Part shown: positions 62,452 through 64,000 of the stretch, piece by piece
Layout: every line of letters starts with the position of its first letter
Position numbering within the stretch: position 1 is the first letter of the stretch
From: Paenibacillus spiritus
GTDB taxonomy: Bacteria; Bacillota; Bacilli; Paenibacillales; Paenibacillaceae
Reading direction: 5' to 3'
Assembly (NCBI RefSeq): GCF_008710135.1
Contig: NZ_VYKK01000021.1
Location: forward strand, 1 to 64,000
Length of the DNA: 64,000 nucleotides
Position numbers and translations under genes: made by a program
The notes under the pieces: generated by a model
What the model was told of the DNA's origin: nothing
The model's input: the letters and a program-made list of their open reading frames with translations, nothing else
Database searches by the model: none

Positions 62452-63332
62452 AGAACCTCCTCACGGCTCAACCGCGTACGCGCCGGGCGGCGAGAATGGA
62501 CCGGATGGCAACGGGGGCACTGTATGGGCTGGGAGCGCTTGTTCTGCTGCTCGTCTTCTGGCTGCTGGCCGCCATTCTGAGCAAGGGTCTGCCCGGACTC
62601 CGCCTGTCCTTTCTCCTGGGGCAGCCCGAGGAGATCGATCCCGGCGGCGGCATCGGACCGGTCCTGTTCAATTCCTTCTATATTCTGCTCCTGTCTCTGC
62701 TGATTTCGGTACCGATCGGCGTCGGCGCGGGAATCTACATGGCGGAGTATGCGCCGGACAACAAGCTGACGGCCTTTCTGCGCATGTGCGTGGAATCCCT
62801 CGCTTCGGTTCCTTCCATCGTATTCGGGATGCTGGGACTCGCGATCTTTGCCGAGTATTTCGGCATTGGTCTGACGATTCTCGGCGCAGGCGTAAGTCTG
62901 GCAATGCTGAATCTGCCGATGCTGACCCGGGTGACGGAGGAGGCGATGCGGGCCGTTCCGGACGAACTGCGGGAAGCGGGGCACGCGCTCGGAATGACGA
63001 AATTCTATATCATCCGCCGGATTCTACTTCCGGTGGCTATGCCCGCCGTGGTGACCGGCATTTGTCTTGTCGCAGGCCGGGCGTTCGGCGAATCAGCGGT
63101 TATTATCCTGACTGCGGGTCTCAGCACTTCCGGCGAGATGTGGGACTTTAATCTGTTCTCTCCGGGCGAGACGCTGGCCGTTCATCTCTGGTATGTCCAG
63201 TCGGAAGCCATCGTGGAGGATGCCCGGCAGATCGCGGATAAGTCGGCAGCCGTGCTCGTCTTGTTCGTGCTGCTGATTAATCTTGCCTTCCGTCTGCCCA
63301 TGTGGCGGGCCAAACGCCGTCATGGCGGCTGA
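62448..63332 (+). CDS. pstA: phosphate ABC transporter permease PstA
   Basis: Encodes 294 residues with six membrane segments. GGGIGPVLFNSFYILLLSLL, SLASVPSIVFGMLGLAIFAE, ALGMTKFYIIRRILLPVAMP and AGRAFGESAVIILTAG mark PstA. It pairs with PstC. No pstB or phoU follows: the next gene is on the other strand, 8 bases after the stop. Confidence 0.93.
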   Translation: MKNLLTAQPRTRRAARMDRMATGALYGLGALVLLLVFWLLAAILSKGLPGLRLSFLLGQPEEIDPGGGIGPVLFNSFYILLLSLLISVPIGVGAGIYMAEYAPDNKLTAFLRMCVESLASVPSIVFGMLGLAIFAEYFGIGLTILGAGVSLAMLNLPMLTRVTEEAMRAVPDELREAGHALGMTKFYIIRRILLPVAMPAVVTGICLVAGRAFGESAVIILTAGLSTSGEMWDFNLFSPGETLAVHLWYVQSEAIVEDARQIADKSAAVLVLFVLLINLAFRLPMWRAKRRHGG

Positions 63333-63340
63333 TTCTGCAT

Positions 63341-64000
63341 TCAGCCCGGGGACCGCTCCCGGACCCATTGCTGAAACAGGGTATAATCCGTCTCTACCTG
63401 ATCGGCGTAGAGGGAGGCCCACCGGGACAGGTAGCGGGCCATCGCCTTGCCGTCGGGACCCATGGCCCCGGCAATCTCCTCCTCGCTGTGATAGGGAAGC
63501 AGCCCTTCGGCGATATCCGAATCGGCGCGGGCGTGCAGCTTGGCCGTCAGCCGGCCCATGTGAACCACCGTCTTCTCCATATCCTCGAACGATTCGATAT
63601 CTTCCAGCTTCAGCCGCTTCTTATACGCTGAGCGTTCGCGGACGTAGAAGTCCCGCCCGTCCAGGGAGAAATAGCCGAGGTACGGATCGGCACGGTGGTG
63701 CATGGCCCGCTGGGTCGCCGTCACCCGCTCCCCCTGATGGCTGAAGCGGAGCCAGAACGATTCCGAATAGGGAAGGAAGTAGGCTGGAATCGGGATGCGG
63801 ACCTCTTTGGCCTCCAGTACCCGCTCGGCGCTTCCGTCCTTGTCGCGGGTTCCTTCCGGCGCAATGAGGAGGTAGTAGCGGGACAATCCGATCGAAGCGG
63901 TTCCCGATCCTTCCTTGATCGCGGCATCCTTGATGATTCCGGCGTGTTCGCGCGATTGCAGCGTCTCCAGGTAGGAGGGCCAGGCCGTTTCCAGCAGCGC
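63341..64000 (-). CDS. DUF2252 protein, 5' end outside the window
   Basis: The 3' 219 codons are visible; the frame is open to the right edge. Conserved DUF2252 text includes EGSGTASIGLSRYYLLI, YFLPYSESFW, QRAMHHRADPYLGYFSLDGR and DFYVRERSAYKKRL with the catalytic-like HARADSD near the end. The fold is related to kinase-like phosphotransferases; the function is unknown. The start is not in the window; TTG at 63886 is internal to the domain. Confidence 0.8.
   Translation of the reverse strand, partial: ALLETAWPSYLETLQSREHAGIIKDAAIKEGSGTASIGLSRYYLLIAPEGTRDKDGSAERVLEAKEVRIPIPAYFLPYSESFWLRFSHQGERVTATQRAMHHRADPYLGYFSLDGRDFYVRERSAYKKRLKLEDIESFEDMEKTVVHMGRLTAKLHARADSDIAEGLLPYHSEEEIAGAMGPDGKAMARYLSRWASLYADQVETDYTLFQQWVRERSPG

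Overview
The window looks like a GC-rich, spore-forming, nitrogen-fixing Firmicute, almost certainly a Paenibacillus. The main evidence is a compact nif cluster in the order nifB-H-D-K-E-N-X-orf-hesA-nifV, behind a SigA-type promoter with a GlnR box and no NifA/Sigma-54 elements. Supporting evidence is the set of sporulation genes (gerE, gerM, a YhcN/YlaJ lipoprotein, a BclB-like collagen protein), the B. subtilis-like order gerM-rph-rdgB, a T-box on argS and a yybP-ykoY riboswitch on a TerC gene. The extra DUF269 gene between nifX and hesA fits the Paenibacillus diazotroph subgroup that carries additional ORFs at that place. I do not assign a species.

Layout. 1-9.3 kb: a possible IS3-type end, a GT4 glycosyltransferase, a YhcN-like lipoprotein, nagA, an APH-fold kinase, and a leftward Fur-box-controlled ferrous/ferric iron uptake operon efeO-efeB-efeU. 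9.3-16.4 kb: gerE, a small orphan gene, a manC-like nucleotidyltransferase, a NitT/TauT-type ABC transporter (binding protein, ATPase, permease), rlmN, and terC with its Mn riboswitch. 16.6-28.0 kb: the nif operon, closed by a strong terminator. 28-34 kb: a GH13 alpha-glucosidase with an odd charged tail, a methyltransferase/MBL-fold pair, a possibly frameshifted small membrane protein gene, ddh, and pgpA.

34.5-43.3 kb: gerM-rph-rdgB, a DUF985 cupin, an aldo/keto reductase, then a LanFEG-like immunity ABC transporter with its response regulator and kinase but no lantibiotic genes. 43.4-49.0 kb (leftward): an unannotated 33-residue peptide gene with a very strong ribosome binding site, a hairpin, a B12-binding radical SAM protein, an MFS exporter, and an AsnB-type amidotransferase. 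This looks like a small RiPP (modified peptide) locus and is my main candidate for an undescribed system.

49.2-64 kb: a hypothetical gene, tRNA-Arg(TCT), argS with a T-box leader, a probable spore-surface module (a stand-alone domain, a collagen-like protein that carries the same domain, and a GT2 glycosyltransferase), a SWIM/SNF2 helicase, a beta-propeller secreted protein, pstS-pstC-pstA without a nearby pstB, and the 3' part of a DUF2252 gene that runs off the right edge.

How the parts work together. NifHDK are the nitrogenase; NifB, E, N, X, V, HesA and the DUF269 protein make and insert FeMo-co; all are probably co-transcribed from one promoter. The other blocks are separate chromosomal operons bounded by convergent hairpins. 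All calls come from reading the sequence; no database search was run.
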